From Mesostigma viride (Eukaryota; Streptophyta; Mesostigmatophyceae; Mesostigmatales; Mesostigmataceae), in contig RPFO01000065.1 in NCBI GenBank assembly GCA_009746045.1, positions 5,531,412 through 5,595,411 of the forward strand: a stretch of 64,000 nt of DNA. The letters run 5' to 3'. The translations under genes and the position numbers were made by a program. The stretch's first letter is position 1, and each line of letters begins with the position of its first letter. The notes under the pieces are model-generated. The model was not told the DNA's origin and did not search any database. It saw only the letters and a program-made list of their open reading frames with translations. Shown here piece after piece: positions 11,101 to 23,800 of the stretch.

Positions 11101-11522
11101 CTTGCACGTCCATACACCGATAGCGGTCCCCTTTTTGTCTTCCGACCGGCCAGCACTTGTGCGTTTCAGCTCACCTTTATCATGCGGGGACATCACCCGA
11201 GTTGACACATTCTTCCATGCCAGCACACACATTTCTGTGCGCCGTTAAGCCTGCCGACCAGAGCTGAGCCATGGTCAGATCTGATGCGCTGCCACCGGGG
11301 CAAGTCTCAGTTCTGTTCTCTTCCAAGTTCCAAAGCTGATCCATCTTTAAACTGGTGCAGGTGTTTGGTATTCATACACAACAAGGTATTCATAGCCTGG
11401 CAAGCTGGGAAAATCTGTCATTGCGTTTTTCTTTTAGGTTGACTACGTTGAGTTAGCCCGCACACTTCAGCAAATATTTTTGAAGCGATGAAACTTAAGT
11501 TGGAATGTGCTTTTTATTTAAC
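8183..11522. other. 3.3 kb with no gene I can support
   Basis: Open frames here are short, overlap on both strands, and match no family. Examples are minus-strand 9008-9346 and 9346-9597 and plus-strand 9636-10031. The segment would contain the promoter and any 5' untranslated exon of the giant gene that starts at about 11.5 kb. I see no clear TATA or other core element. Confidence 0.5.
10091..10170 (+). repeat. 16-bp tandem repeat, five units
   Basis: Five head-to-tail units of ttataggtacttgcta. The first two are identical, the third has one change, the fourth is perfect, and the fifth has three changes. A related tataggta lies just after it. It is a small minisatellite upstream of the giant gene. 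Confidence 0.9.
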
Positions 11523-11536
11523 AGGCTGCCAGCTGC

Positions 11537-11869
11537 ATGGTTATTCTATTGGTTGACAGTTGCACTTTTTTTTTTTTGGCAACTGGCGTGCAATCGGGAT
11601 TGCCCGTTGTTCTGTGGCGGGGTGCAGCACCACGTGGTGCAGGCGTACATCCACCCAGGCGGTGGCTTGTCCTCGCGTCCATCTGGGTGGCTTGCTTTGC
11701 GACACATGCGTGGCTTGCGGCAGCTCAGTTTGCTGGGGAGGGGTATGCGCGGGATGACGCCCACATGTGGATCTCGGAGGAGTACAACTACACGGCCAAT
11801 TGTCTGGGTATCGCCTCCACAGGGCTGGATGGAACTGCCATGGTGTGCAGCAACGCTCCATGCATGAAT
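11537..11869 (+). CDS. exon 1: signal peptide and start of N-terminal domain
   Basis: The first in-frame ATG is at 11537, 14 bases after a good acceptor (tttatttaacag, ending 11522), so a 5' untranslated exon may lie upstream. About 43 residues later comes an RR followed by a hydrophobic run (WLVLASIWVACF...AAAQF) that looks like a secretion signal. A shorter start joined by another exon is therefore possible. The mature part has an NYT glycosylation site and three cysteines. The donor is aat|gtaagc, phase 0. Confidence 0.55.
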
Positions 11870-14800
11870 GTAAGCGGCCCTGGCTCCAGCAACTACGAGA
11901 CCTATCTTCCCCCCCCCAGAGCCCATGGCCTCTGGCCCTTTGTTGCCCCTGCTATGTTCATGCAGCAACTGGATCTGCTTGATAGCAAACAACCCATTCT
12001 TGCACGGTATGCCATAGGCATCGTTGGAGGCATGGGCAGCACGGGCAAGGGGCCGCCTGACCTGTTGCCGCTAGTGTCGGATCAGCCCGGTCTAGGGAAC
12101 CACAGAACAGCACACTGGGAATACCTACCTGTTTCGCTATGCGCCATTCCTCTGTCCATGCCAGGGTCATGTTGTCGGCCATTTCCCGCACACCCCACGT
12201 CGTCAAGGTTCTGTTCTTGTCAGCACACATGCCTGCACGCCCCCGCAATGGAGAGTGCCAGCAATGCACCCGCGAGTACCCTTCTATGTCAAGTGCGTAC
12301 GCTACCCACGGTGCCCACACCATCTGGCATCGTGCTTCCTCTGGCATCCGGCGTCCTCTTATCGGCAGGAGGTGCGGCGCGCCAACGGGTTTGATCCCAT
12401 CACAAGCTGCTCCGCCGGCGATGTCTTCCTAGTGGATGCCTCTGACGTCACGGTACAAAAGCCCTGCCAGCACCCAGACGACGGCATGACTTTCTCAGCC
12501 TTGTTTACGTTTGTCACGACTTCTGCTGCGGCGCGCTTGGATATAGGGCTGTACCTGCCTCAAGTGGCTGGCGGCGACGCACTGCATGGTGAGGACTCGC
12601 CTTGGTAGTGCAGAGAAATCGATCCGCCTGCCACATGTGCAGAATTGGTTACCCATTTCTTTCTTCTGCACACATATCTTTCATCTCGGTGGCGTACCAG
12701 CCGGGCTGGGTAACGCGACAAAGGTAGTGGAGACAGCAGAGTTGCGAGTGCCAGGAGTAAGAACCAGCTGTCGCCATTTTGTGTGCACTTTGCAGTTGAC
12801 TGGCTCTCATACCAGTTGTCTAGCGGATAGTTTTCATACCAGTGTTTATGGACATTGTACGACTAAGTCTTGGTGCGTATGGCAAGTACTGCAAGGCAAT
12901 GTCCGTGGGGCCAACCCGTTAAGGTTCAGCAGTCTGCCGATTGGCCGGGCAAATAATGAGTGTGTGAAGATCACAGCTGCATTTGCGGTCCACGTGCCAG
13001 CGAGCAGCAAAGGGGTCTGGTGCGCTTGCCGCCACATGGAGGCTTCTCCTAGAGGACAAGTGGCACCTGAAATGTGGGCCAGCCAAACGTATGTGGGCTA
13101 GACTTAAAACACTAACATGGCATGACTGTAGCAGAGTGTGGATGAAGATCATACAGAACACCCTACTTTCGTAATAACCACCCTACTTGTTCGAGGCGTG
13201 CCATGTCTCGTAGTCATTCATCATGCCTTGGTCTAGCAGTGGCTGGTGCCGTGCGCGTTGTTCTGGCCATGGCTTCCAAGCCTTGAAGAATACTTTTGAA
13301 CTCTAGGCCTGACTGTCCTCCTACAAACTGCATCCTACTACCAACTGCATCACCCCATGAACCTGGCTTTATCTTTGTCCAGGCAATTCATCTTGCGTGA
13401 TTGCATCCCTACCTCGCGGCCCTAGCCCGACGTTTCATGACCTGGACGGTGCCCATCCGGACTACTGCGGTGACATGTCGGCGACCGCAAACGACATCAT
13501 GAGGGCATTCATGCAGGTGCGTGCGCCTCCGCTTAGGCCTTCGTGGGCACACTGTCAGGCCTGCTCCAAGCCGCCACCTTGTCCACCGATCCCTTGGTAG
13601 AAATGTGCACCTGGGATGCGTGCTTGGTTTGTATATAGCGGCATGGCAATGTCCTTCTCGGAGGCTCTTTTGCCTGGGTGGTTCCTGATGCTGCAATCTC
13701 CTGAGAAAATCGCGCAGCTGGCGATCTCATCTGAGCTGTTTTTCTGAAAGGGCATGCGTGGGCGGGGTGGGGACGGGGGTATGGGCGGGGGCGGGGTGTG
13801 GGCGGGGGCGGGGCGGTGGTGTGGGCGGGGCGGGGGCGGGGGTGGGGGCGGGGTGGGGCGGGGGCGGGGGCGGGGGCGGGGGCGGGGGCGGGGGCGGGGG
13901 CGGGGCGGGGGCGGGGCGGGGCGGGGCGGGGGCGGGGGCGGGGGCGGGGGCGGGGGCGGGGGCGGGGGCGGGGGCGGGGCATACATGCGCATAATGTATG
14001 CGCCTATGGGTGGGTTGGTGAACATACCCTTGTGTGCAGGTCACCCTGCCCTGTAGCTATTATGATGCAGCCAGCGGCCTGCTGGCCTACCCCTACTGCA
14101 TCTCGTACAAGGTGGCTGGTGACGTTCCGAAGCAGTGCTACAACCCGCTGCAGACCGTGCTGGGCACATCAGCCAGCTGCTCCTGCGGAACAGTCCAAGT
14201 CCCAGTTCCTGGTGGTAAGGACCGCTTCATATCACCTCGTGGTACAGCCTTTGATCAGCTATAGCTGGCGGCAGTCACCTTGCAGTCATGGAGGCATATC
14301 CTAATGGCTGCTCATACGGCGCCTAAGTGTCGTTGTTGGACTTAGTCGTTACTAATAATGACTCCTTCCCCCACCATCTTCTGGCACGTATCTGAACTTT
14401 TCTTAGCGCAATGGTCACCTTGCGATTGCATAGAGCACGGCTCACATCAATGGCACTCTTCTAAAATGGGCCTAGGACAGCTGGTTGAGGCGACAGCTTC
14501 AAACAGAAGAATGCAATGTTGTCTATTGATATTCCTGGCGATGGGGCTTTCCAGAGGTTGGATTTACGTAGGCCAGGAGATGGTGGCTAGGAACTCCTGA
14601 CAAAGGTTGGCCTGACAAAAGGTAGAGTCCTGGCAATGACGCTTGCACTACAAAAGCTCGGTCAGGACCTACGAGGCATTTTGCTTACCAGTCTGGTGGA
14701 AACTGGCTGGTCAAAACTCTTTGGGACATCACGTTGGTGGTCCCCTTTCCTTCGTTCAGCTTTTGCACTCTGTTGTAATGCAGTGCAATCTCAGGTGCAC

Positions 14801-17800
14801 ACATGGCTTGAACTAGGGGGCTGTTACTCAGCAGGGGTGGCTGCCATGTAAGTGTCATCATCCAGGATCATCCTCTCCCTGCCAGGGCGGAAACCTCGCC
14901 GTTTATTTGTGAATGAATAGAACCTGAAGATCTGCGCGCAATTTCTTTTTCCACTAGCACGAGCCTCGTTTTCATCACCTGCTGCACGTGTCAATGCTTT
15001 CAATTGAAGTCGTCATTCCTTTTAAGTAGCCTACCAAATCAGTAACCACTTCTTAGTAGCAAATGAATCCCCTTTCAGGATTGCCTGGTAAAGAGGCAGC
15101 GGACACGGGGGTCAATATTGTGGGCACAGTTGACTATCTGCTGCCCTGCCATGGTCTTGTAATTGTGTTTGTCTGCAGGTTCTCCGTCCTCGCCACCTCA
15201 TCACGCATCAGCAGCATCGCCCCGCCCGTCAGCGAGGTCAGCCAAGGTTTCCACGTCCTCAACCACTGCAGAGGAGTGCTTGAGCTCGTCAGACAACTTG
15301 TACTTTGAGGTGGTTCAGGCCCTTTCTGAAGCGCCTGTGTGCCAGTACCCCATCTACCTCTATGATGCCGAGACTGACTGCCCCGACAGCACATGTCCGG
15401 CGGGCACGAGTGACCGGCGCTGCTGCGCTTGCCTTGAGAAGCTGCTCACCATTCTCCAGACGTCGCGAAACGCAGATACAGGGCAGCTGAACATGGAAGT
15501 GATGGCGAGCTGTGGGTCGCTGAGCGTGGGTGGCTGCCCCTTGGATTCCTTCCTTCATGCTGCGAGCTTGTGCAATGCCACCGACCCAGGCAACAGCCCC
15601 AACTTGACGGCAGGGGTGGCAGCAGTACGAGAAATGACTGGTAAGCTACATTGCTCTTCCTTTCCCCAAGAGTTTCCCCCATCGCTTGCGACTTTCTACT
15701 GCTTTCTTTGTGTCTTGCTTGCAAGGTAAAGTTTTAGAAGTCACCTCTTGCATGGAGGTTTACGGTGAGCTGTCTGTTGGGGTCAAAAGGCGCGGATAGA
15801 CATGACATGACATGCGGGCAGTTGGCACCTAACACCAAAGTCGCGGGGTAAAGAGGGGGGGATGGCAGTATGGCAAAGAGGTCGAAAGGCCAGATGGTTT
15901 AAGTGGCCTCTTGACATCCAGGCCAGATGGTTCATGTGGCCAGAAAACGCTGGTTTAGTTGCCAGCAAGCCCATGCTTCAGCGCCACACCTTTGCCAGAG
16001 AAATGGCCTGTATGAGGAACTGTGGAATGCCCATCATCAAGAGATTGCCCATACTTGGGCTGCACATTCTCTGCTCCACCCTTGATAATGTGCTATGTCC
16101 TATCCAAGCGTTACATGCCAACTTGCTGAAGACTAATTCGCCGAACAGTGCATACTTTGGAATGTGAATGTGTCCGCACTTTGGTCCTTGTGCCTGTGTA
16201 ACCTCGGGATATGTGCTTTTGTCAGTATCAGACCTTTCCATTTGTTTTGGTACTTCATCTGTGACCACGTGGAAGGTATACACCATACCTAGGTATGCCA
16301 TCACTTCCTTCCGCACTTACCCAGGTGTACTACAACTTTGCTTCGCTTGCAACGTAGACTTCTTTCATGGCTTGTGCCTAATCTCTCTAAGAGTTGCCAT
16401 GATTTGATGAACTTTTCTCACGGCCGCGTTCAGCTATAGTATTGCAGGCTAGTCTGGGCAGCAGGTAGTTAGAATCCCTGCCACCGCATGGTCCTGCGTT
16501 CAACTCCTAGTACCTTTTTGACAGGCCTAAGTGTGGCAGACTTCAGTCTTGACAGACTAAAGTTTTGCTACTAAGACATCAGCCATGCCAATGGATGCCA
16601 AGCCTTGAGTTATTGACTTGAAGATAGGCTATTTGTCTGGGCCCTGCTAGCAGCTTACATCAAATTCTGTCCTCCATTTGGGTTTCTTTCATGTGGCAAT
16701 GCAGCTCTCTGGTCACCGTCACCACCAAGTGCTGGCCCGGTAACGCCAACGAGCCCTTGGCCACGGTCCCCTAGCACCCCAGTGCAACCAGAACCTTCAG
16801 CACCTCCCACTCCACCAAGTCCATCACCCCCGCATCCACAACTGCCCACAGCACCCTCCTCCCCACCACGGTTACCACCAAAACCTTCCTTTCCACCACC
16901 ACCACTGCTGCCACAGCCACCACCTCCCTTTCCACCACTACCACCTCCACTGCCACTACAGCCACTACTGCCTTCCTTTCCACCACCACCACCACCACCA
17001 CCACAGCCACTACTGCCTTCCTTTCCACCACCACCACCACCACCACCACCACAGCCTTCCTTTCCACCACCACCACCACCACCACAGCCACCACTACCAC
17101 CTCCACTGCCACTACAGCCACTACTGCCTTCCTTTCCACCACCACCACCACCACCACCACAGCCACTACTGCCTTCCTTTCCACCACCACCACCACCACC
17201 ACCACCACCACCACAGCCTTCCTTTCCACCACCACCACCACCACAACAGCCACCACTACCACCTTCTCTGCCACCACAGCCACCACCACCTCCCTTCCCA
17301 CCATCATCACCATTGCCTCCAGTACCCCCGTTTCCACCAACTCCACCACCACCACCAGCAGCACCTTTGCCGCCATTGCTGCCATCACTTCCATCAACCA
17401 TGCCTCTAATGCCTTACTCCCCCCCATGCCACCATCACCACCTCTGGGCCCTTTACCTCCTTCCCCCCCCATGCCACCACCACCACCACCTCTGGGCCCT
17501 CCACCTCCCTTCCCATCCATTCCATCAACACCGCCTCCCCCATCACTGCCGCCTCCAGGGCCCCTCCTGCCACCGCCAGCCACGTGGCCACCCCCACCCT
17601 CACCCCGGCCACCAACCAACTCCCCTCCGCCTCCACCTTCCCCGCCGCCGCCATCTCCTAGGCCACCCCCGGCATCACCCCATGCCCCGCCACCATATCC
17701 GCCTATGGAGGGCTGCGCCGAAGCAGATTTCGCCCTGACCTATGCCCTGCTGCTTCTTCTCTCCGAAGAGCCCGTGTGCCAGTTCCCCTCCTACCTGCAC

Positions 17801-20800
17801 GATGCCGACAGCAACTGCCCCGACAGCAGCTGTGCGTTGGGCAGCAGTGGCCTGCGCTGCTGCCCTTGCCTGGAAAAGCAGCTGGCGATGTTCCTGACGT
17901 CGACGGATTCAGCAACAGGCCAGCGGAACGTGCAGTTGCTGGCGCGCTGCGGGTCGTTGAGCGTTGGCGGCTGCGCCGTGTCTGAATTCATTGATGCCAT
18001 GAGCATGTGCGTGGCAACGAACACAACCAACTCGCCCAATCTGACGGCAGGGGTGGCAACGCTTCGGGAACTCGCAGGTGATTTTGCAACCTCCAGCTCA
18101 TGTGCTTGCGATGCAGATTGGTGGTAATGGAGTGGCTGTCGGGGGGACCGAGGGCAGTCGATGCTTGGTGTTTTCAATCATCCATGACCTGTTCTCATCC
18201 TCCCTGAACATCTCTCATGTCTCGTGTCAGGTGTCAGGATAAGGGATCCCCGGCTGACTAGATTGGCTGATCGCTAGACTTGATGGCACATGAGTACATA
18301 AAAGAGGGCTCGTATGTTGCCTCTGTGTTTCGTCTGTCATGGATTTCTAACCAGCATGTCGGCGATTATGCGAGCCATGCCTCCTGCCAGCTTTCTTGTT
18401 ATGGCACTACTTATGCCTTCTCCCTGCTGCACACCACCCTCTTGGCTCTATTTTGCCTACTGCAGGGATGATGCCCCTGAGTCCAACTCCATCCACGCTC
18501 CTGACCCCACCACCGCCTCCTGCAGGGTCCCTCCTGCCACCACCAGCATCACCTCCCCCCGCCGAACTGTATCCTCCGCTGCCGCCTGCACCTGCACCCT
18601 CGGAGGACTGCCAGGTGGCAGACGACAGTTTGTGGTATGACCTGTCCATGGCCACATCCCCCGAACCGGTGTGCCAGTACCCTACCTACCTCTATGATGC
18701 TGACACGGGTTGCCCCGACAGCAGCTGTGGGGTGGGCGACGGCGACAGGCACTGCTGCCCCTGCCTTGAGATTCAGCTGATGGTACTCGGGAACTCCACA
18801 GACCCAGCCACGGGGCAGCTGAACGTGCAGGTGTTGGCACGCTGCGGGTCGTTGAGCGTGGGCGGCTGCACCGTGATTAAATTCATGGAAGCAATGAGTG
18901 TGTGCGCCGGGACAAACTCGAGCAACTCGCCCAATCTGATGACAAGGCTGGAGGCGTTGCGGCAACTCACAGGTACATTTGCACCCGCTGGCAAGGACAG
19001 GGTTTGCTTTGACGAGTGATGGTATCCCTGCAATGTGCATCGGTGGCAGGGCCTATGGGTTTGCGGCTTCACGGGGGACCGAGGATGGGGGATGAGGGAT
19101 GGGCGGTAGCTTGCAATCAGCAGTGACCCGTTCACATCAACCGGGGAAATGTTTCATGTGGGGCTGGAGGCTGCCTAAGCAGAATTGTTGCTAGACCTAG
19201 TGTCGCATGGACGCAGACATCAGGTGGCCTGGTAGAGTGCCCCTGTGGCTCGCTTGTCATGCATGCTGATGCATCCATGTAATTTTTTCCTTTGTATGGG
19301 GGGTGGCCTCTTCACCCTGCCTGCCTTTCCCTCAGTCTGAGTGATGACCCTAGGTGCGCCACGTAGGCTCCATGAGGTCCTGTGTGTTGCTTGTTCACCA
19401 GTGGGGCGTGCATCATGGCAGCTTTCTTTTGATGGCACTCATCGTGGCCTCTCCCTTCCGCACACCATCATCTTGGCTCGACCTTTCCTACTGCAGGAAT
19501 GATGCCCCCGCGGCCGCCTCCATCCACGCTCCTGACCCCACCACCGCCGCCTCCAGGGCCCCTCCTGCCAACCACAGCCACCTGGCCACCGGTGCCCCAG
19601 CCACCAACCAACTCCCCTCCACCGCCTTCCCCGCTTCCACCATCTTCCACGCGACCACCACCCTCCTCACCGCTGGTTTCCCCGCCGCCACCACCTTCCT
19701 CACCGCCACCATTCTCCCCACCGCCACCACTTTCCCCACCACCTCTCTTCCCGCCGCCTCCACCTTCCCCGCCGCCACCGCCTTCCTCGCCGCCTCCACC
19801 TTCCCCGCCGCCGCCATCCCCTGGGCCACCGCCTGCATCACCGCACGCCCCGCCACCATATCCGCCTTTGGAGGGCTGCGCCGAAGCAGATTTCGCCCTG
19901 TCCTATGCCCTGCTTCTTCTTCTCTCCGAAGAGCCCGTGTGCCAGTTCCCCTCCTACCTGCACGATGCCGAAACCGGCTGCCCCGACAGCAGCTGTGCGT
20001 TGGGCAGCAGTGGCCTGCGCTGCTGCCCTTGCCTGGAGAAGCAGCTGGCGATGTTCCTGATGTCGACGGATGCAGCCACGGGCCAGCGGAACGTGCAGTT
20101 GCTGGCGCGCTGCGGGTCATTGAGCGTGGGAGGCTGCGGCTTGACTTCCTTCGTCCAAGTGATGAGCGTGTGCGTGGGGACAAATGCAACCAACTCGCCC
20201 AATCTGACGGCGGATCTGGAGTCCATAAGGTCTTACCTGGGTAAGCTGCAGAGTTTATTGTTAATGCAATTTTGTCACTAGTTCAGCTGCCGAATGTTCT
20301 GACCTCAGTGCAAGCGTGAGGTCATTTACCTTCTTGTTTTGGTCAAAAATTTGACTTTTGCCAAAAAAAATGGCATCAAAGTGTTGACTTTTTACCCTAA
20401 AGTGTTGTCTTTTTCTTAGAATTTTGTAGTGTTTGCATAAACATTTGACTAAAACATCACATGAGCAGATATACTGTCACCTCGGCTGATTTGGAGTTGT
20501 GTTTCGTTGGAAAGGCTGGTAGGATGCGTTGTGCATCCAACTCCCAAGAAATACTTAAATAATTAGTTTTGTGGACTAGGAAGTCCCCGGAAATTCAGTC
20601 CAAATTAGAACTCCACCCATATTTCACCAGTTTTTTAGACCGCTTCTTTGCAAAAAGTAGCATGGTCGCTTTGTCGGTAGAAGATTTTCAACTGCCCGTT
20701 AGCTCACCACCGTCCCACATTGCCTGCAGGGCTTGCTAGTGCTCCGTGACCTCCCAGCAGAGGCTTCTATTCAACTTAGCGTCTACATTTTCGTTGTTGA

Positions 20801-23800
20801 CTGCATGGCAAACTGCTCACTGATGTGCCTCGGCCTCCGCTGCTATGGAAGTCCTGCTACCCTTTTGTTTGTCACCACCATGTCACCCTTCAAAGTTACA
20901 CCAGGCTGGACTACAACATGGTTTGCACCATGTCCGATTGATCATGTCGGTGTGCATCATCCATGAACCCGTGATGGTTGTGTTTTGTCTGCCTTTCTCC
21001 CAGGACGTTGCTCATGGTATGTTATCGCCACCGTATCTTTCGTACCCTGCAGGATTTCTGCCACCGCCACCTCCTCCCTCTTCCCCACTGCCACCACCAC
21101 CGCCTTCAGGGCCATCCCCACCCTCTCCCCGGCCACCAACCAGCTCCCCCCCACCGCCTTCTTCGCCACCACCACCTTTCCCGCCACCACTGCTTTCTTC
21201 CTCGCCACCACTTTCTCCACCACCACCCTCCCCGCCCCCACCACTTTCCCCGCCGCCACCACCCTCCCCGCCACCTCCACCTTCCCCGCCGCCGCCATCC
21301 CCTAGGCCACCGCCAGCATCACCGCACGCCCCGCCACCATATCCGCCCATGGAGGGCTGCGCCGAAGCAGATTTCGCCCTGACCTATGCCCTGCTGCTTC
21401 TTCTCTCCGAAGAGCCCGTGTGCCAGTTCCCCTCCTACCTGCACGATGCCGAAACCGGCTGCCCTGACAGCAGCTGTGCGTTGGGCAGCAGTGGCCTGCG
21501 CTGCTGCCCTTGCCTGGAGAAGCAGCTGGCGATGTTCCTGATGTCGACGGATTCAGCCACGGGCCAGCGGAATGTGCAGTTGCTGGCGCGCTGCGGGTCG
21601 TTGAGCGTGGGAGGCTGCGCGTTGACGTCCTTCGTCCAAGTGATGAGCGTGTGCGTGGGGACAAATGCAACCAACTCGCCCAACCTGACAGCAGATCTGG
21701 AGTCCATGAGGTCTTACCTGGGTAAGCTGCCAGAGATGCCTATCGCTTATGCCATTTTGTCACTAGTTCAGCTGCCAGAGTACTTTCCTTCAGCGTGAGT
21801 GCAAGTTCATCCCCCTTCTTGGGTATGTGTATATATCTAGCTCTGTGCCGGTAGGTATTTCTCCCAGAATGGGGCACATCACGGAATGGGGTTCAAACGC
21901 CTATTGATGGGGATACTGCTGTTGTGTCTATTTCTGCAAGGCCAGGCTGATGTGGGGCTTTATCCTCATAAGTTGCCTTCCTCCACGGGCATGTCTGAAT
22001 GCCTGCACCCTGCAAACTTAAAGTTACGTTTTTCTGACAGGTTGGTACTATGCGTTGTGCATCCATGTCCCAGGAACATGAGCCCAAGTAAGGACTCCAC
22101 CAGTATTTGACCCCATGTTTGGATCACTTGTTTGAAATAAATAGCATGGCCGCTGAGTCGGTAGAAGCTTATTGACTGCCCACCAAGGCACCAACGTCCC
22201 ACATTGTCTGCAGGGCTTGCTAGTGCTCCGTGACCTCCCAGCAGTGGCTTGTATGTAACTTAGCACATACCAATTTCATTGTTGACTGCATGGCAAACTG
22301 CTCACTGATGTGCCTCGGCCTCCGCTGCTATGGAAGTCCTGCTACCCTCTTTCCTGTGACTTGAAAGCACAACAACCCATCTTTTTCCAAGTGCGCACTT
22401 TGTTGCGGGTCAACCTGTGCAGGTTCGCATCCCCCACCGCTGGCATCCGGGCCCCCTCCACCACGGCCGCCCCCTCCCCCAGCATCCCCCCCTCCTCCGC
22501 CTCGGCTGTCCAGTACACCGGCCCTGCCATCGCCACCTCCACCGCCCTCCCCCCCAATGCCTGCGGGGCAGTGCCAAGACGCAGACAGTGACCTGAGGCA
22601 GGACCTGATCGCTGCCTTGAACGCGCGGGAATGCCAGCTGCCCTCCTACGCGCAAGAACAGGTGTCTGGCTGCCCGGACAGCAGCTGTGGGGTGGGTGCC
22701 GGCGACAGGCCCTGCTGCGCGTGCCTGGGTGAGCTGCTGGAGGTGTTCCTGATCTCTCAAAGCGCGGCCACGGGGCAGCGGAACGTGCAGGTGCTGGCGC
22801 GCTGCGGGTTGTTGAGCGTGGGAGGCTGCCACCTGGCTGCCTTCATTGGAGCCATGAGCGTGTGCGTGGGCACCAACACGACTAACAGCCCCGACTTGAG
22901 GGAAGGAGTGGCAGCATTGCGGGAGCTCACAGGTAATATATGCCCTAATGGACAGTACCGTTGAAGTCTACCAAATGCGAAATGTTTGCACATGATGTAG
23001 CTTTTCGTTCCTATGTTGGGTATTTTGGTGGTGTTAACAGCAGCTACCTGTAATGATTCTCAGCCTGCCGGTTGCCCTTAACCGTCCTTCTGCCGATTTT
23101 TGACCATGAGTTTAATTCACGGTTGAAATTCTGCAGGAGCTGCCGGCAGAACTGCAATCCGCAAGGGAAGGTTTTTGCAGGATGGTTTTCACGGGAAACG
23201 TTTGGGTCAGCACCGAGATCTAGATCAGTGCTGCTGCGTTTTGAACACTTGTCTGACCATATCTGACCACCAGACCTGGGTGAACAGCCTGAATCAGAGG
23301 CAACGAGGCACCCCAGGGTACCCTGGTGCACAACAGTCAGTCCGAACGAACATGTTACATTTAGCGCCAGCTGGTGGTTACCTGCAGGGCAGTTACAAGT
23401 AATGCTGCTGGGATGCCATCCTAGGTAGAAACGTGCCTACAAAAATGTTCCCAGGGTCAGCTCATTGGGAAAGGGATTCATCCTGCACCACCAGGTTATC
23501 ACATCACACATTCGCCGCCCCCCCTGAATGGCTTTTTTATATAGCAGAGGGACCTTGTGCTGGGACCACCCACTGGGCCCCCAAGTAGCCCTACCTATGT
23601 GCACGCTTGGTTCCTAGTATGGCCTGGAATGAATGATTAGGCTGGATGGAGGCTTTTGTGGCGTGTTGTGCAACTCATGGGTGGTCTTAGGCGCGAGTCA
23701 GAGACAGTTGAATGTGTTAATGGGGGCGACTTTTGTGGCCTTTTGCCGGGTGAATGTTGCAGCACATCTCGTGCGGGCGTCTGAGCGCATTTGCAAAGAA

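Noticed and set aside
13754..14056. Gly- and Arg-Gly-rich frames over the GGGGGC repeat
   Set aside because: The repeat lies between two well-supported splice sites and is open in all frames because of its composition.
16430..16520. tRNA-like sequence with gcgttcaactcc
   Set aside because: The B-box-like part and a nearby T run suggested a tRNA, but T-stem and acceptor stem do not pair.
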